Of a stretch of DNA of 47,557 nucleotides, positions 8,813 to 16,304 are shown piece after piece (position 1 is the first letter of the stretch; every line of letters begins with the position of its first letter). Origin of the DNA: Clostridia bacterium (GTDB lineage Bacteria > Bacillota > Clostridia > UMGS1810); NCBI GenBank assembly GCA_017436905.1, contig JAFSCF010000009.1:1-47557 (forward strand), given 5' to 3'. Position numbers and translations under genes: made by a program. Below the pieces are notes generated by a model. That model was given only the letters and a program-made list of their open reading frames with translations. It was not told where the DNA came from and ran no database searches.

Positions 8813-9568
8813 TTATCCCAAATAGAAATCCATTATAAGCATTAAACAAAAGCCAATAAGTAATGCATATGTAGCACCTCTTTCGCTGCCGTGATGCGTT
8901 TCAGGAATCATTTCGTCACTTATAACATAAAGCATAGTACCGCCCGCAAAAGCAAGCGCAAACGGTAAAATGGCATTTGAAATACTTATTGCAAAGTAAC
9001 CTATAAAAGTGCCGATAACCTCTATAATGCCGGTGAGCGATGCAGCAAAAAGCGTACGTTTTTTGCTCATGCCTGCGGCAAGCATAGGTGCGATTATAAC
9101 CATACCTTCTGGGATATTCTGAAGAGCAATTCCACCGGCAATTGTAAGTGCTTCGGCGGTATTTCCTGTACCAAAGCCTACACCTGCTGCGATTCCCTCC
9201 GGCAAATTGTGGATTGCAATAGCCATTACAAAAAGTAAAACTTTGCTTAACTTTTCATTTTTTTCTGTATGGTCTTCTATTTCAACCCCTGATAATCTGT
9301 GAAGGTGAGGTACTGCTTTGTCTAAAAGATTTAGTATAAATGCACCGCAGAAGATGCCGAATATTGAAAGGAATAAAGAAATACTGTTTCCGTGTTCAAG
9401 CGAAGGCAATATAAGCCCGAAAACTGCTGCACAAAGCATAACACCTGCTGCGAACGAGAGTATTAAATCGCTGAATTTGTGGGAAGTGGTTTTAAAAATA
9501 AATCCGAAAAGTGCGCCTATTATGGTGGCACCGCCAACTCCTAATGCAGTAAGTAATACTATTTCCAT
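8813..9568 (-). CDS. ZIP family divalent metal transporter
   Basis: A 251-residue membrane protein with about eight hydrophobic segments. The metal-binding helices carry the ZIP signatures AIHNLPEGIAAGVGFG and ALQNIPEGM, and a His-containing loop (PHLHRL, EDHTEK) lies between. It resembles the bacterial ZupT/GufA group, which imports Zn, Fe or Mn. It is the first gene of the operon that continues with the flavodiiron protein and thioredoxin genes, so supplying iron for the diiron centre is a reasonable but unproven idea. The start codon has GAGAGGGA upstream. Confidence 0.9.
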   Translation of the reverse strand: MEIVLLTALGVGGATIIGALFGFIFKTTSHKFSDLILSFAAGVMLCAAVFGLILPSLEHGNSISLFLSIFGIFCGAFILNLLDKAVPHLHRLSGVEIEDHTEKNEKLSKVLLFVMAIAIHNLPEGIAAGVGFGTGNTAEALTIAGGIALQNIPEGMVIIAPMLAAGMSKKRTLFAASLTGIIEVIGTFIGYFAISISNAILPFALAFAGGTMLYVISDEMIPETHHGSERGATYALLIGFCLMLIMDFYLG

Positions 9569-9599
9569 TTATGTCCCTCTCTTTCGTCTTTATAAAGTT

Positions 9600-9628
9600 A
9601 TTTTATCATAGTTTTAATAATTCTACAA
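9600..9628 (-). promoter_or_regulatory. Probable sigma-A promoter of the ZIP-flavoprotein-thioredoxin operon
   Basis: On the minus strand TTGTAG (9628-9623) and TAAAAT (9605-9600) are separated by 17 bases, with a TG two bases before the -10 box. The first start codon of the operon lies 31 bases downstream. The -35 box is imperfect. Confidence 0.55.
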
Positions 9629-9732
9629 GTTTTAATATTAATTTAAAGCAAAAAGAAGTTCACAAGGGCATAATATAACACAAGTAAAAGAATACGAAAA
9701 AGCGGTATTATTAAAAAGATAAAAACAACAGC

Positions 9733-9768
9733 AAAACACCACATTCAAAAAAGAATGTGGTGTTTTTT
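9733..9768 (-). terminator. Intrinsic terminator of the riboswitch-controlled symporter gene
   Basis: A perfect 14-bp stem (AAAACACCACATTC, six-base loop, GAATGTGGTGTTTT) stands 15 bases after the symporter stop codon. Its A/T ends give a T-run on either strand. The surrounding 9629-9780 gap holds nothing else that I can identify. Confidence 0.9.
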
Positions 9769-9780
9769 ATACCAATAGAA

Positions 9781-11208
9781 TTATTTATTGTTTTTACGTT
9801 CTTTAGCATCTTTTGCCTCTTTAGCGACTAAACCGCCAAGAGCGATGATTGCGATAACGTTGGGGATAACCATTAACTGGTTAAACATATCTGTAAGTTC
9901 CCAAACGAGGTCGTTTGAAAGGAGAGAACCTAAGAAAATAAATACGACTGCAATTGCTGCATAGATGATATTTGTTTTCTTACCAAACAGGTAGTTGTAG
10001 TTGATTTTACCGAACAGATTCCAACTGATAATGGTTGAGAATGCAAAGAAGAACAGGCAAATAGCAACAAACTTGCTACCGATTGAAGAACCAAACACAC
10101 CGGAGAAAGCCAACTGCGCCATATTTGTTTTAGCAACAGTTGCACCGTTTACGATTAATTCACCTGCATTTGCACTCTGTACTGCTTCCATAGTTGCTAA
10201 AGGACCATTACCTGCATATAAAGTAGAGATAACAACCAATGCAGTCATAGTAAGTACAATAAATGTATCAATAAACACGCCAATCATAGCAATAACACCC
10301 TGGTCGTGTGGGTTTTTAACATTTGCAAGTGCGTGAGCGTGTGGGGTAGAACCCATACCTGCTTCGTTAGAGAAAAGACCTCTCTTAGCACCCTGGCTAA
10401 TAGCGTTTTTAATAGCCATACCAATACCGCCGCCGATGATAGCACTTGGCTGGAACGCATACTTGAAAATCATACCGATTGTTTCGGGAATATACTGAAT
10501 TCTTGCAACAAGTATGACCAAACCTCCAATGATATAAAGAATAGCCATAACGGGAACTAATTTTTCTGTTACTGCACCAAGACGTTTAACACCGCCTACA
10601 AATATAAGAACAGAAAGTACAGAAACTACAAGACCTGTAATCCATGTAGGCACTCCAAAAGCAGTATTGAATGATTCGCCGATTGAGTTAGACTGAACCA
10701 TAGCACCCATAAAGCCGAGTGCGAGGATTGATGCAATAGCAAAGAACACTGCGAGGAAAGTGCCGAATTTGCCTTTGAAAGCAGTTTTTATGTAATATAC
10801 GGGACCACCCTTTATAGTACCGTCATCATCAACAGATCTTGTTTTCTGTGCTAAAACTGCCTCGGAATAGATTGTAGCCATACCAAAGAAAGCGATAACC
10901 CACATCCAGAACACAGCACCGGGGCCACCGATTAAAATAGCGCCGCAAGCACCAACAATGTTACCTGTACCAACCTGAGCAGCAATAGCTGTAGTTAAAG
11001 CCTGGAATGAGTTAAGACCTGCTTTGTTGTTTTTGTCCTCGGAACCGAAGCCACCGAAAACAGCTTTGCAGCCTTCTCCAAAGCAACGAACCTGTACAAA
11101 CTTTGTTCTGATAGAGAAGAACAAACCTGCGCCAATGAGCATGATGATCAAAATGTAATCTGAAAGATACTTGTTGATCGTCTGAACAATTTGTAATAAA
11201 ATGTCCAT
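9781..11208 (-). CDS. Sodium:alanine/glycine symporter (AGCS family)
   Basis: A 475-residue protein with about eleven transmembrane segments. Family signatures are AAQVGTGNIVGACGAI near residue 75 and KRGLFSNEAGMGSTPHAHA near 275. The N-terminus follows the usual DILLQIVQTINKYLSDYILIIM pattern. It imports alanine or glycine with sodium. The tandem glycine riboswitch and terminator in its leader point to glycine as a physiological substrate. The sodium-type ATP synthase at 41645 suggests that this cell maintains a sodium gradient to drive it. A second, unregulated-looking paralogue lies at 28094-29497. Confidence 0.95.
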   Translation of the reverse strand: MDILLQIVQTINKYLSDYILIIMLIGAGLFFSIRTKFVQVRCFGEGCKAVFGGFGSEDKNNKAGLNSFQALTTAIAAQVGTGNIVGACGAILIGGPGAVFWMWVIAFFGMATIYSEAVLAQKTRSVDDDGTIKGGPVYYIKTAFKGKFGTFLAVFFAIASILALGFMGAMVQSNSIGESFNTAFGVPTWITGLVVSVLSVLIFVGGVKRLGAVTEKLVPVMAILYIIGGLVILVARIQYIPETIGMIFKYAFQPSAIIGGGIGMAIKNAISQGAKRGLFSNEAGMGSTPHAHALANVKNPHDQGVIAMIGVFIDTFIVLTMTALVVISTLYAGNGPLATMEAVQSANAGELIVNGATVAKTNMAQLAFSGVFGSSIGSKFVAICLFFFAFSTIISWNLFGKINYNYLFGKKTNIIYAAIAVVFIFLGSLLSNDLVWELTDMFNQLMVIPNVIAIIALGGLVAKEAKDAKERKNNK

Positions 11209-11242
11209 AATTTTAATACCATCCTTTTTTTATAAATTTAAA

Positions 11243-11268
11243 AACCACCCGTGAACGATAGGGTGGTT
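11243..11268 (-). terminator. Expression-platform terminator of the glycine riboswitch
   Basis: Minus-strand AACCACCC, ten-base loop, GGGTGGTT, followed by TTTAAATTT. It lies between the second aptamer and the start codon at 11208, so premature termination is the likely mode of control. Whether glycine turns the gene on or off needs the alternative pairing to be folded. Confidence 0.8.
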
Positions 11269-11312
11269 TGAATAACATAAAAACATAAATATTCCCCCCG
11301 TAAAGGGAAAAT

Positions 11313-11473
11313 ATCTTTGTCCTTTTGCCTGAGAGATTCACGATACAATCGCTTTCACCTTCGGCCCTCAAAATGAGTGTCTCCAAAGTCCTATCAATTT
11401 GCAGTCTTTTCTACATAGTGTAGAGCCTGAAAGTTTTACTTCTTCGGCTGCGAACGTTACGCATCTCCTGCAA
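11313..11473 (-). ncRNA. Tandem glycine riboswitch
   Basis: Two aptamers can be read on the minus strand. The first (about 11471-11401) has GGAGATGCG, GCCGAAGAAGTAAAAC and CTTTCAGGC, then AGACTGC. The second (about 11392-11313) has GGAGACACT, GGCCGAAGGTGAAAGC and the hallmark CTCTCAGGCAAAAGGACAAAG. These are the conserved gly aptamer segments, joined by a short linker near 11400. Glycine riboswitches control glycine cleavage and, in several Firmicutes, AGCS symporters. For one streptococcal symporter I recall an off-switch being reported, which would fit feedback control of import. Confidence 0.93.
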
Positions 11474-11504
11474 ACATCACATAGCAGTATTTAATTTTAT
11501 ATGT

Positions 11505-11533
11505 ATTATACTGCATAAATTGGCATATGTCAA
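11505..11533 (-). promoter_or_regulatory. Sigma-A promoter of the riboswitch leader
   Basis: Minus-strand TTGACA (11533-11528) and TATAAT (11510-11505) with a 17-base spacer, both perfect matches. The aptamer starts about 30 bases downstream. Confidence 0.9.
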
Positions 11534-11584
11534 CACAATTTTGAATATTTATACAAATTTTTTTAAACCAAAAATTAATTAAAA

Positions 11585-11611
11585 AAGTTCTCTTAAAAAT
11601 AAGAGAACTTT
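11585..11611 (-). terminator. Intrinsic terminator of the YesL-rnhA-iscS-iscU operon
   Basis: Minus-strand AAGTTCTCTTA, short loop, TAAGAGAACTT, then TTTTAATTAATTTTT. It begins seven bases after the iscU stop codon. Confidence 0.92.
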
Positions 11612-11617
11612 ATGATT

Positions 11618-12037
11618 TTAATGTTCGCAGTTGCACGAGTCGCAGTGGCTTTTTGCAACTTGCTTATCTATACCGTGAGTATCATAATAATTCTGAACTG
11701 CCGCAGCAATAGCTTCTTCGGCTAAAACAGAACAATGAACTTTAACGGGTGGTAAACCGTCCAACGCCTCCATAACTGCTTTGTTGGTAAGTGCAAGTGC
11801 CTCGTCTAAGGTTTTGCCTTTAACAAGTTCGGTTGCCATACTGCTGGTTGCAATAGCAGCGCCGCAACCAAATGTTTTGAATTTAACATCTACTATAACA
11901 TCGTTTTCAACTTTGATATACATTTTCATAATATCGCCACATTTGGAATTACCAACCTGACCAACACCATCGGCATTTTCGATTTCTCCAACGTTTCGTG
12001 GATTAGAAAAATGGTCCATAACTTTTTCGCTGTACAT
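11618..12037 (-). CDS. iscU: Iron-sulfur cluster scaffold protein, IscU/NifU N-terminal type
   Basis: A 139-residue scaffold on which Fe-S clusters are built from sulfur supplied by the cysteine desulfurase. The three ligand cysteines are in GNSKCGDIMKM, TFGCGAAIATSS and KVHCSVLAEEAI. The N-terminus MYSEKVMDHFSNPRNVGE is typical of the NifU-like scaffolds of clostridia. A Cys/His-rich tail (HCDSCNCEH) is added at the C-terminus, as in many clostridial versions. The frame is open for 20 more codons upstream, but the ATG at 12037 has GGAGGA before it and matches family length. It starts 19 bases after the desulfurase stop. Confidence 0.95.
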   Translation of the reverse strand: MYSEKVMDHFSNPRNVGEIENADGVGQVGNSKCGDIMKMYIKVENDVIVDVKFKTFGCGAAIATSSMATELVKGKTLDEALALTNKAVMEALDGLPPVKVHCSVLAEEAIAAAVQNYYDTHGIDKQVAKSHCDSCNCEH

Positions 12038-12056
12038 TATATATTCCTCCGATAAA

Positions 12057-13223
12057 TTATTTGTTTTTAATTTCTTCGTATAACGGCGACATATCACGCA
12101 GTTTCTGAATTATGCTTGGTAAAATTTCAAGCAGTTTATCTGCCTCTTCCATAGTGTTTGTATCACCTACAGAAATCCTTAACGAGCCGTGTGCAATACC
12201 GTGCGGTAGGCCAATCGCAAGTAATACGTGCGAGGGGTCAAGCGAACCCGATGTGCAGGCAGAGCCTGATGATGCCGCAATACCGTTTAAATCAAGATGC
12301 AAAAGCATTCCTTCGCCCTCTATAAATTCAAAAGAGAAATTAACATTACCGCACAGTCTGTCTGTCGGGTGTCCGTTTAAACGGGAGTAGGGGATATTTT
12401 CAGAGATATTTTTAATTATATAGTCACGTATTTTGGCAATTTTAGCAGCCTTTTCAGAAATGTTTGAACAAGCAATTTCAATCGCTGTTCCAAGGCCAAC
12501 TATACCTGCAAGATTTTCTGTTCCCGCACGTTTTGTTTTTTCTTGTGCTCCTCCGTGCATAAAATTATCTATACGCACACCGCTTTTAATATACAGAGCG
12601 CCAACACCTTTAGGACCACCAAATTTATGTCCTGAAAGCGAAAGCAGGTCAATACCAAGTTTGTTAACATCGATTTCTACAGCACCAATTGCCTGAACAG
12701 CGTCTGTGTGGAAAAGTATTTTATGTTCTTTTGCAATTTCACCGATTTCAGCGATAGGCTCGATAGTTCCGATTTCGTTATTTGCAAACATTACAGTAAT
12801 AAGAATTGTGTCTTCCCTTATAGCATTTTTTACTGCTTCGGGAGATACCTTTCCGTATTCGTCAACGGGAAGGTAGGTAACTTCAAATCCGTGTTTTTCA
12901 AGATACTGACAGGTGTGCAAAACAGCATGATGCTCAATGGCGGTTGTAATAATATGTTTGCCTTTTGATTTATTTGCAAACGCAACGCCTTTTATTGCCC
13001 AGTTGTCAGCCTCGCTTCCGCAACCGGTAAAATACACTTCGTTACTTTTGCAACCAATAGCATTTGCTACTTGTTCACGTGCTTTTGCAATCGCTGCGGC
13101 ACTTGTACGTCCAATAGTATATATAGAAGATGCATTTCCGTAGTTTTCGGAAAAATAGGGGAGCATCTTTTCTAAAACTTCTTTTTTCACAGCTGTGGTT
13201 GCAGCATTGTCAAAATAAATCAT
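12057..13223 (-). CDS. iscS: Cysteine desulfurase (NifS/IscS type)
   Basis: A 388-residue pyridoxal-phosphate enzyme that takes sulfur from cysteine for Fe-S cluster assembly. The N-terminus [10 protein letters not shown] is diagnostic, the PLP lysine is in [10 protein letters not shown] (Lys200), and the persulfide Cys is in [15 protein letters not shown] (Cys323) with the IscS-like longer loop. The next gene downstream is its scaffold partner. No iscR-type repressor gene is adjacent. Gene naming between iscS and nifS is a convention; the scaffold type would also allow nifS/nifU. Confidence 0.96.
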   Translation of the reverse strand: MIYFDNAATTAVKKEVLEKMLPYFSENYGNASSIYTIGRTSAAAIAKAREQVANAIGCKSNEVYFTGCGSEADNWAIKGVAFANKSKGKHIITTAIEHHAVLHTCQYLEKHGFEVTYLPVDEYGKVSPEAVKNAIREDTILITVMFANNEIGTIEPIAEIGEIAKEHKILFHTDAVQAIGAVEIDVNKLGIDLLSLSGHKFGGPKGVGALYIKSGVRIDNFMHGGAQEKTKRAGTENLAGIVGLGTAIEIACSNISEKAAKIAKIRDYIIKNISENIPYSRLNGHPTDRLCGNVNFSFEFIEGEGMLLHLDLNGIAASSGSACTSGSLDPSHVLLAIGLPHGIAHGSLRISVGDTNTMEEADKLLEILPSIIQKLRDMSPLYEEIKNK

Positions 13224-13262
13224 TGTGAATAAATCCTTCTTTCTTGTATATATATGAAAACA

Positions 13263-13733
13263 TTATTCTTCATCAATATTATCGACAGATAAGTTGTTAC
13301 TGAGTATTGCGCTTGTGGCAAGATGGTCGCAACGCTCGTTCTCTGTATGCCCTGCGTGCCCTTTTACCCATATAAACTCTACTTTGTGCTTATCAAGGAG
13401 TGAAAGTAATCTTTTAAATAAGTCGACATTTTTTGCCTTTTCGTTTTTTGTTCTGTACCAGTTGTTTTTCTGCCATTTAATAAGCCACCCCTGATTGACA
13501 GAGTCAACAAGATATTTAGAGTCGCTGTACAGCGTTACGGAACATGGCTCTTTAAGTGCTTCAAGTCCTTTTATAGCAGCAAGAATTTCCATGCGGTTGT
13601 TTGTTGTAAGCAAAAAACCCTCGCTCATTTCTTTTAAAGCACCGTTGTATTTTAAAATAACACCATAGCCGCCTTTTCCGGGATTGCCGCTACATGCTCC
13701 GTCGGTAAAAATCTCAACGTGTTTAAGGCTCAT
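13263..13733 (-). CDS. rnhA: Ribonuclease HI
   Basis: A 156-residue enzyme that cuts the RNA strand of RNA-DNA hybrids. The acidic active site is visible: Asp in EIFTDGACSGNPG, Glu in NNRMEILA, Asp in LYSDSKYLVD and Asp near the end in NERCDHLAT, together with the KGHAGHTENE loop. The ATG at 13733 begins MSLKHVEIF; a TTG four codons earlier is in frame but stands directly against the AAAGGA site. The spacing to the ATG is slightly long. It sits between a membrane protein gene and the cysteine desulfurase gene, 40 bases before the latter, with no functional link known. Confidence 0.94.
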   Translation of the reverse strand: MSLKHVEIFTDGACSGNPGKGGYGVILKYNGALKEMSEGFLLTTNNRMEILAAIKGLEALKEPCSVTLYSDSKYLVDSVNQGWLIKWQKNNWYRTKNEKAKNVDLFKRLLSLLDKHKVEFIWVKGHAGHTENERCDHLATSAILSNNLSVDNIDEE

Positions 13734-13788
13734 AATCGTTCTCAATCCTTTGTATACCCATAAATGATATATTAAAACAATTTATTTG

Positions 13789-14679
13789 TTATATTGTATC
13801 TTCAAAATCTTTTTCTTCTTCATCATCGCTATTTTGAGGCAACTGAGAAGAAATCATAGAAGACTCAATTGTGGGATAAACGCTGAACACAACGATAAAA
13901 CCTAAGAGTGATAATGAAATAACCAACGCGCAAATAACGCCAACAACAAAGTACCACACGCTTGCCAAAATTGCCGCAACGAGTATGATAGTTATAAATA
14001 TATTAAGCGGAAGTTTTGCAAGTGAGAATATGGCAGCATTTTTTAAAATATTTTTAATTTTCATATCGAAAGTTACTATCATTGTGTAAATATAATAATG
14101 CATTATAATGAAAAGTACGGCAATAACAAGAATAAAATACTGTCCAAGTGCAGCCAAAACAGCGCTTTCGCTCATAATTACCGGCATCGAGTATGCATAG
14201 AAGCAATATGCAACATAGAGTAAAAAAACAGCAACTATATCGATTATGCTCATTATAACGCCCTGCTTATAGTTTTTAGCAAATTGCTCACGGAAATCGC
14301 TTAAAATCCATGTGTGCTCCTGTCTTTGCATATTTCGCAGAACATATGTGAAACCGCAGGTTGCAGGTCCTGTTACAAAAATTGAAACTATTATAAGCGC
14401 CAGACCGATAATATCACCCGTAAAAATAAATATGGGGAGTTTGCCGAGATTTTCAGCATATATATTTCCACCGGATAAAATCTGTGGATTAAATGTTACA
14501 GAAAGAATTACACCAAATATAAGTGGGAGTAATGTAATAAAATACATCAAATTAAGCGGAATAAGTTTTGAAAACTTTCTTCCTAATAACTCAAAAAACA
14601 AGAAAAATCTGTTTTTTTCGGGTGCGTTTTTTGATACACCGGGACCTTCTTTTGAAAAATTTCCACCAAATAAACCCAT
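13789..14679 (-). CDS. YesL-like (DUF624) membrane protein
   Basis: A 296-residue protein with about six transmembrane segments. The segment GPATCGFTYVLRNMQRQE followed by WILSDFREQFAKNYKQG is characteristic of the YesL/DUF624 group, often found near sugar-uptake genes and of unknown function. The N-terminus has an extra glycine-rich cytoplasmic stretch (MGLFGGNFSKEGPG) and the C-terminus an acidic tail (SDDEEEKDFEDT). GGAGG precedes the ATG. It is the first gene of a minus-strand operon that continues into rnhA, iscS and iscU. Confidence 0.8.
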   Translation of the reverse strand: MGLFGGNFSKEGPGVSKNAPEKNRFFLFFELLGRKFSKLIPLNLMYFITLLPLIFGVILSVTFNPQILSGGNIYAENLGKLPIFIFTGDIIGLALIIVSIFVTGPATCGFTYVLRNMQRQEHTWILSDFREQFAKNYKQGVIMSIIDIVAVFLLYVAYCFYAYSMPVIMSESAVLAALGQYFILVIAVLFIIMHYYIYTMIVTFDMKIKNILKNAAIFSLAKLPLNIFITIILVAAILASVWYFVVGVICALVISLSLLGFIVVFSVYPTIESSMISSQLPQNSDDEEEKDFEDTI

Positions 14680-14747
14680 TATTAAATACCTCCGGGATAT
14701 GCTATAAATTAGTATTGTTTATTTTACACACAATATTACAACTAATA

Positions 14748-14775
14748 ATTATACCACACAATCCGAAAAATGCAA
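14748..14775 (-). promoter_or_regulatory. Extended -10 promoter of the YesL-rnhA-iscS-iscU operon
   Basis: Minus-strand TTGCAT (14775-14770), 16 bases, TGG then TATAAT (14753-14748). The start codon lies about 70 bases downstream. Its -35 box directly abuts the -35 box of the divergent promoter at 14776. Confidence 0.75.
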
Positions 14776-14804
14776 TTGTAATTTTGTAAAAAAAGTGTTA
14801 ATAT
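14776..14804 (+). promoter_or_regulatory. Promoter of the SDR reductase gene
   Basis: TTGTAA (14776-14781), 17-base spacer, TAATAT (14799-14804). The ribosome site GGAGG (14815-14820 region) follows so closely that the leader can be only about 15 bases long. Confidence 0.7.
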
Positions 14805-14826
14805 GGATATTAACGGAGGTGTCATT

Positions 14827-15549
14827 ATGAATAAAACCGTACTTATTACCGGTGCATCACGAGGAATTGGTAAAGCGTGTGCTAAACTTTTTTGCGAAAA
14901 CGGCTATAATGTTGTTGCCAATTATCTTAATTCTGAGAGGGATGCTGTTGCGCTTGCAGAAGAATTTGAAAATATTTTGCCCGTAAAAGCCGATGTGTCT
15001 GATGAATATCAGGTTGCGCATATGATAGAACTTGCAAACCGTCGTTTTGGCGATATTGATGTTTTAATCAATAATGCAGGTGTTGCCTTGCAAAAACTTT
15101 TTACTGATACTGAAAAGTATGAGTGGGACAGGCTTTTTGATATAAATGTAGGCGGTGTGTTTAACTGTACACGTGAGGTGGCTCACGGAATGATACGCAA
15201 TCACCGTGGCAAAATTATAAATATTTCGTCTATATGGGGCGTTACAGGTGCATCATGCGAGGTAGCATATTCTGCAACCAAAGCAGCAATAATCGGCTTT
15301 ACAAAAGCACTTGCTAAAGAACTTGGCCCGTCCGGTATATCTGTAAACTGTATTGCCCCCGGAATTATTGATACCGATATGAATGGTATGATAGATGCTG
15401 AAACTATGGAAGAACTTATTGATGAAACACCCCTGCAGACTATCGGCAAACCGTATGATGTGGCATCTATGGCGCTTTACCTTGCGTCAGACAGTGCATC
15501 GTTTATTACGGGACAGGTGTTTGGTGTAAACGGTGGATTTTTAATATAA
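14827..15549 (+). CDS. SDR family oxidoreductase, FabG-like (3-oxoacyl-ACP reductase type)
   Basis: A 240-residue short-chain dehydrogenase. The Rossmann motif TGASRGIG is at residues 8-15, NNAG near 86, the catalytic Ser in ISSIWG, and Tyr148-x-x-x-Lys152 in YSATK. The C-terminal GQVFGVNGGF is typical of FabG-type enzymes, which use NADPH to reduce 3-oxoacyl-ACP. It stands alone, away from any fatty-acid gene, so a different keto substrate is quite possible. GGAGG supports the ATG at 14827; an in-frame ATG eight codons earlier lies inside the -10 region of the promoter and is rejected. Confidence 0.88.
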   Translation: MNKTVLITGASRGIGKACAKLFCENGYNVVANYLNSERDAVALAEEFENILPVKADVSDEYQVAHMIELANRRFGDIDVLINNAGVALQKLFTDTEKYEWDRLFDINVGGVFNCTREVAHGMIRNHRGKIINISSIWGVTGASCEVAYSATKAAIIGFTKALAKELGPSGISVNCIAPGIIDTDMNGMIDAETMEELIDETPLQTIGKPYDVASMALYLASDSASFITGQVFGVNGGFLI

Positions 15550-15561
15550 ATTCCTTTAAAG

Positions 15562-15594
15562 TTTCACCTGAATTTCACAATGACGTTTTATTAT
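15562..15594 (+). promoter_or_regulatory. Direct-repeat operator and -10 box upstream of the two-component genes
   Basis: TTTCACC at 15562 and TTTCACA at 15573 recur with an 11-bp period, the phasing used by PhoP/OmpR-type regulators binding one face of DNA. TATTAT at 15589-15594 can serve as a -10 box, with no good -35 box in front of it. This arrangement suggests activation by a regulator of the same family as the gene downstream. Confidence 0.5.
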
Positions 15595-15614
15595 GGTAGA
15601 GAGGAGGAGTATTT

Positions 15615-16304
15615 ATGTATACAGTTTTAATTGCTGATGACGAAGCAAAAATCCGTGCTGTTATAAGGGAGTATGCTGAGTTTGAAGGGTATAAGGTGGT
15701 AGAGGCGGTAGACGGTGCTGATGCGGTTGAAAAATGCAAAACGGCAAATTTTGATGCTGTAATTATGGATATTATGATGCCCGTACTTGATGGTTTTTCT
15801 GCTACTAAAATGATAAAAAAAGAAAAAGATATTCCTGTAATTATGCTCTCTGCCAGAGGTGAAGAATACGATAAACTGTTCGGCTTTGAAATCGGTATAG
15901 ACGATTATGTTGTGAAACCTTTTTCTCCCAAGGAATTAATGGCGAGAATTAACGTTGTTATTTCTCGCCATAAGTCAAGCGTAGTTATTCATAATACATT
16001 AAAAATTGCCGGATTAGAGATTGATTTTGATGCGCATAGCGTATATGTTAATAAAAACAAAATAGATCTTACACCAAAAGAATTCGAACTCCTTGCATTT
16101 CTTGCAAATAATAGAAATATAGCACTCAGTCGTGACAAAATTTTAAATTCTGTATGGGGATTTGATTTCTTTGGCGATGGCAGAACTGTTGATACTCATA
16201 TTAAAATGCTCAGGAATAACCTTGGCTCATGCAGGGACCTTATTGTTACAGTTCGTGGTATAGGGTATAAGTTTGAGTATGAGGAGGGCAGGGATAATGC
16301 ATAA
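15615..16304 (+). CDS. OmpR/PhoB-family response regulator
   Basis: A 229-residue DNA-binding response regulator. The receiver domain (1-115) has the acidic pair in IADDEAK, the phosphoacceptor Asp52 in IMDIMMP, and the conserved Lys in VVKPFSPKEL. The winged-helix output domain (about 130-225) shows LTPKEFELLAFLANN and the recognition segment GDGRTVDTHIKMLRNNL. The start has GAGGAGGAG upstream. It overlaps the kinase gene by eight bases, the usual translational coupling of such pairs. The stimulus and regulon are not evident; the 11-bp-phased repeat before the gene suggests self-regulation. Confidence 0.95.
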   Translation: MYTVLIADDEAKIRAVIREYAEFEGYKVVEAVDGADAVEKCKTANFDAVIMDIMMPVLDGFSATKMIKKEKDIPVIMLSARGEEYDKLFGFEIGIDDYVVKPFSPKELMARINVVISRHKSSVVIHNTLKIAGLEIDFDAHSVYVNKNKIDLTPKEFELLAFLANNRNIALSRDKILNSVWGFDFFGDGRTVDTHIKMLRNNLGSCRDLIVTVRGIGYKFEYEEGRDNA

